Part shown: one piece after another, positions 7,107 through 8,174 of the stretch
Numbering within the stretch: position 1 is the stretch's first letter
Layout of the letters: the number at the start of each line of letters is the position of its first letter
Assembly (NCBI GenBank): GCA_943328365.2
Contig: CALPZT020000054.1
Coordinates: forward strand, 1 to 8,174
Length of the DNA: 8,174 nucleotides
From: Bifidobacterium breve
GTDB lineage: Bacteria > Actinomycetota > Actinomycetes > S36-B12
Direction: 5' to 3'
Made by a program: the position numbers and the translations under genes
Notes under the pieces: model-generated
Told to the model about the DNA's origin: nothing
Databases searched by the model: none
The model's input: only the letters and a program-made list of their open reading frames with translations

Positions 7107-7625
7107 TTAGGACTCAGCGAGCACGCGATCGGTGACGCTTGGATCGACCTCGAGCACTGAGCAGGACCAGACCCCGGACGGCGCGGCTACCCACACTGCG
7201 TCTGACGCACGCGCGCCGAGAAGCGCGGTCGCCAGCGGAGATGTCTCGGAAATGCGCTCATCATCGAGGAAGGCTTCTGCGGGGTGCACGATCCGTACCC
7301 ACTCCTGCGAACCATCGACCATCGACACCCGTACCCGCATGCCCAGTTCGATGCGTCCGTCAAAGGCGAAATCATCGTCGGCCATGACCTCGGCCTCGGC
7401 GAGCAGCGCTTCGAGCTCAACGGCCTCGACAAGCAGTCGCTCGAACTCAGCGACATCGCGTTCATCACGTTCCTTGTCAATGAGCAGCGGACGCATCTCC
7501 GGCAGTCTCTGCTCCCTGATCGCGGCAATGCGTTCGGTGATGGCGGAGTATCCGCCCGGCGTCAGGCGCAACGCCTCGAGCTTGCGGCCTCTGCGCCCCC
7601 TCGTCGACTTCGGCTTGGTACTCAT
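7107..7625 (-). CDS. Gre-factor-like transcription elongation regulator with shortened coiled coil
   Basis: The product is 172 aa from ATG 7625, chosen because it overlaps the upstream stop (ATGA, 7622-7625) and has AAAGGA at a suitable distance; ATG 7631 is possible but too close to that site. A basic start (K-S-T-R-G-R-R-G-R-K) leads into a helical, Glu/Leu-rich region about 24-84, probably an antiparallel coiled coil. It is followed by the FKBP-like Gre C-terminal domain (about 90-162) with I-E-L-G-M-R-V-R-V and I-S-E-T-S-P-L-A-T-A-L-L-G. Gre factors bind the secondary channel of RNA polymerase. The canonical G-D-L-x-E-N-A-E-Y tip, which carries the acidic residues that stimulate transcript cleavage, is not present, and the coiled coil is about 12 residues shorter than in E. 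coli GreA. It may therefore modulate or inhibit polymerase rather than act as a true GreA, as reported for M. tuberculosis Rv3788. Confidence 0.82.
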   Translation of the reverse strand: MSTKPKSTRGRRGRKLEALRLTPGGYSAITERIAAIREQRLPEMRPLLIDKERDERDVAEFERLLVEAVELEALLAEAEVMADDDFAFDGRIELGMRVRVSMVDGSQEWVRIVHPAEAFLDDERISETSPLATALLGARASDAVWVAAPSGVWSCSVLEVDPSVTDRVLAES

Positions 7626-7969
7626 GGGCATGGTTCCTTTCTCGTAGATCGGCGAGCGATAGTGGACAGGACCTTGCTTGATCGGTGGCGAACGTGATGA
7701 AGCGTGCGCTGGGCCCAGGCGAATTCGGTCGCCAAGATCACCAGCCCGAGCAGGATCAGGGGGATGCCGGGTCCCGGCAGCACGAGCAGCACGACCCCGG
7801 TCAAGACGACCGATCCGCCCGCGATTGCGACACCCAGCCAGCGAATCGGATGCGGGAGTCGCCGCCAGCCGGAGCGCAGCAACGAGGGAGCCGCAAACGA
7901 GGGAGCGGTCATGGGCGAGGGAACAGGCGACATCGACTGAGCGTCGAGCGGAGCCGGGGGGCTTGCCAT
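7622..7969 (-). CDS. PGPGW-family (TIGR02611-like) small transmembrane protein
   Basis: The product is 115 aa from ATG 7969, which follows AAGGAG (7974-7979 on the - strand) at four bases; upstream in-frame codons lie inside the riboswitch leader. After a Pro/Ser-rich N-terminus and an R-R-L-P-H-P-I-R-W segment come two closely spaced hydrophobic stretches (about 45-62 and 66-78). Between them is V-L-P-G-P-G-I-P, then L-A-T-E-F-A-W-A-Q-R-T-L. This L-P-G-P-G core plus E-F-x-W-A-x-R is the signature of PGPGW membrane proteins, here with Ile in place of the usual Trp. The C-terminus is basic and probably cytoplasmic. The biochemical function of the family is not established to my knowledge. It is preceded by a manganese-riboswitch-like leader and its stop overlaps the Gre-like start, so both belong to one operon. 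Confidence 0.85.
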   Translation of the reverse strand: MASPPAPLDAQSMSPVPSPMTAPSFAAPSLLRSGWRRLPHPIRWLGVAIAGGSVVLTGVVLLVLPGPGIPLILLGLVILATEFAWAQRTLHHVRHRSSKVLSTIARRSTRKEPCP

Positions 7970-7975
7970 GCATCT

Positions 7976-8013
7976 CCTTGTGTCAGGCAGCACATGCTGC
8001 AGCTGGCACAAGG
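7976..8013 (-). promoter_or_regulatory. Shine-Dalgarno-sequestering hairpin, alternative to riboswitch P1
   Basis: On the - strand RNA, CCUUGUG (8013-8007) can pair perfectly over 7 bp with CACAAGG (7982-7976). An inner perfect stem GCAGC/GCUGC closes an AUGU loop (8000-7987). The CACAAGG strand contains most of the AAGGAG ribosome binding site of the PGPGW gene. Its partner strand is the same segment that closes P1 of the aptamer, so the two structures exclude each other. This is the expression platform of a translational switch. Confidence 0.75.
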
Positions 8014-8101
8014 TCTCTCACCACCGACCGCAGTCGGCCTGGGTGCCGGACGCTTTCGCGCCGTGATGACGACAGCCCAGATTTCGGGATACTCCCCTTG
8101 C
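8008..8101 (-). ncRNA. yybP-ykoY-type (manganese) riboswitch aptamer
   Basis: Read on the - strand, the leader contains the hallmarks of the yybP-ykoY element. GGGGAGUA (8097-8090) lies just inside P1, GUCGUCAUCACG (8072-8061) matches the conserved second metal-site loop, and GAGACC (8017-8012) leads into the closing strand. P1 is GCAAGG (8101-8096) with CCUUGU (8013-8008). CUGGG (8080-8076) pairs with CCCAG (8043-8039), enclosing a GGCGC-GAAA-GCGUC hairpin (8062-8049). GCCGAC-UGCG-GUCGGU (8038-8023) is another hairpin. Family members sense Mn2+ and usually control exporters such as MntP, TerC/Alx or P-type ATPases. Here the first downstream gene is a PGPGW membrane protein. Recognition is by motif and manual folding; a covariance-model search was not possible. 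Confidence 0.8.
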
Positions 8102-8109
8102 TAGAGGAA

Positions 8110-8138
8110 AGGATGACAGACGGATGCCACGTGGGCAA
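8110..8138 (-). promoter_or_regulatory. Possible promoter of the riboswitch-PGPGW-gre operon
   Basis: On the - strand, TTGCCC (8138-8133) and CATCCT (8115-8110) are spaced 17 bases apart, with a TG-like TGT just before the -10. Transcription would begin at about 8103-8101, right at the first base of aptamer P1. The -10 match is weak, so the call rests mainly on spacing and position. Confidence 0.3.
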
Positions 8139-8174
8139 GCCGAATGGCAAACATTGATCTGGCAACCCCGGAGA

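Noticed and set aside
7626..7973. A 116-codon N-terminal extension of the Gre-like frame, starting at ATG 7973
   Set aside because: It runs out of frame through the PGPGW gene and has no Gre-like content. The PGPGW frame has the motif and the well-spaced Shine-Dalgarno, and the Gre domain begins at 7625.
1..8174. CRISPR arrays, tRNA/rRNA genes, insertion sequences
   Set aside because: No regularly spaced direct repeats, no cloverleaf or rRNA sequence, and no transposase-like frame or terminal repeats were seen.

Overview
The window is GC-rich, with short or overlapping intergenic junctions, a LacI regulator of actinobacterial type, a PGPGW-family membrane protein and lipobox and Sec-type exported proteins. 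Together these suggest an actinobacterium (Actinomycetota), possibly in or near Micrococcales. The genus cannot be fixed from the sequence alone.

Layout. (1) Positions 2-3712, + strand: a tightly packed cluster. It holds the C-terminal part of a Gfo/Idh/MocA dehydrogenase, a phytanoyl-CoA-dioxygenase-like Fe(II)/2-oxoglutarate oxygenase, a second, complete Gfo/Idh/MocA dehydrogenase resembling myo-inositol 2-dehydrogenase, and a LacI-type repressor. The first three genes overlap by ATGA junctions, and the repressor starts 2 bases after the preceding stop. This looks like a catabolic operon for a cyclitol or sugar-like compound with its own regulator. (2) Positions 3752-5174: two divergent exported proteins, an allene-oxide-cyclase/dirigent-barrel-like secreted protein (-) and a lipoprotein of unknown function with four further cysteines (+). 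(3) Positions 5220-7052: a TetR-type regulator (-) divergent from an NAD(P)-dependent epimerase/dehydratase-like gene (+). The shared promoter carries two near-identical palindromes, probably the regulator's operators. The epimerase reading frame is cut by one in-frame TAA where the family normally has Tyr. A perfect 11-bp hairpin separates this unit from the next. (4) Positions 7107-8174, - strand: a two-gene operon of a PGPGW-family small membrane protein and a Gre-factor-like protein with a shortened coiled coil.

The most interesting element is the leader of the last operon (about 7976-8101, - strand). It has the sequence signature and fold of a yybP-ykoY manganese riboswitch. Its 3' P1 strand can instead pair with the Shine-Dalgarno sequence of the PGPGW gene, giving two mutually exclusive structures. 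This predicts a translational ON switch in which Mn2+ binding frees the ribosome binding site. It ties the PGPGW protein, and by ATGA coupling the Gre-like factor, to manganese homeostasis.
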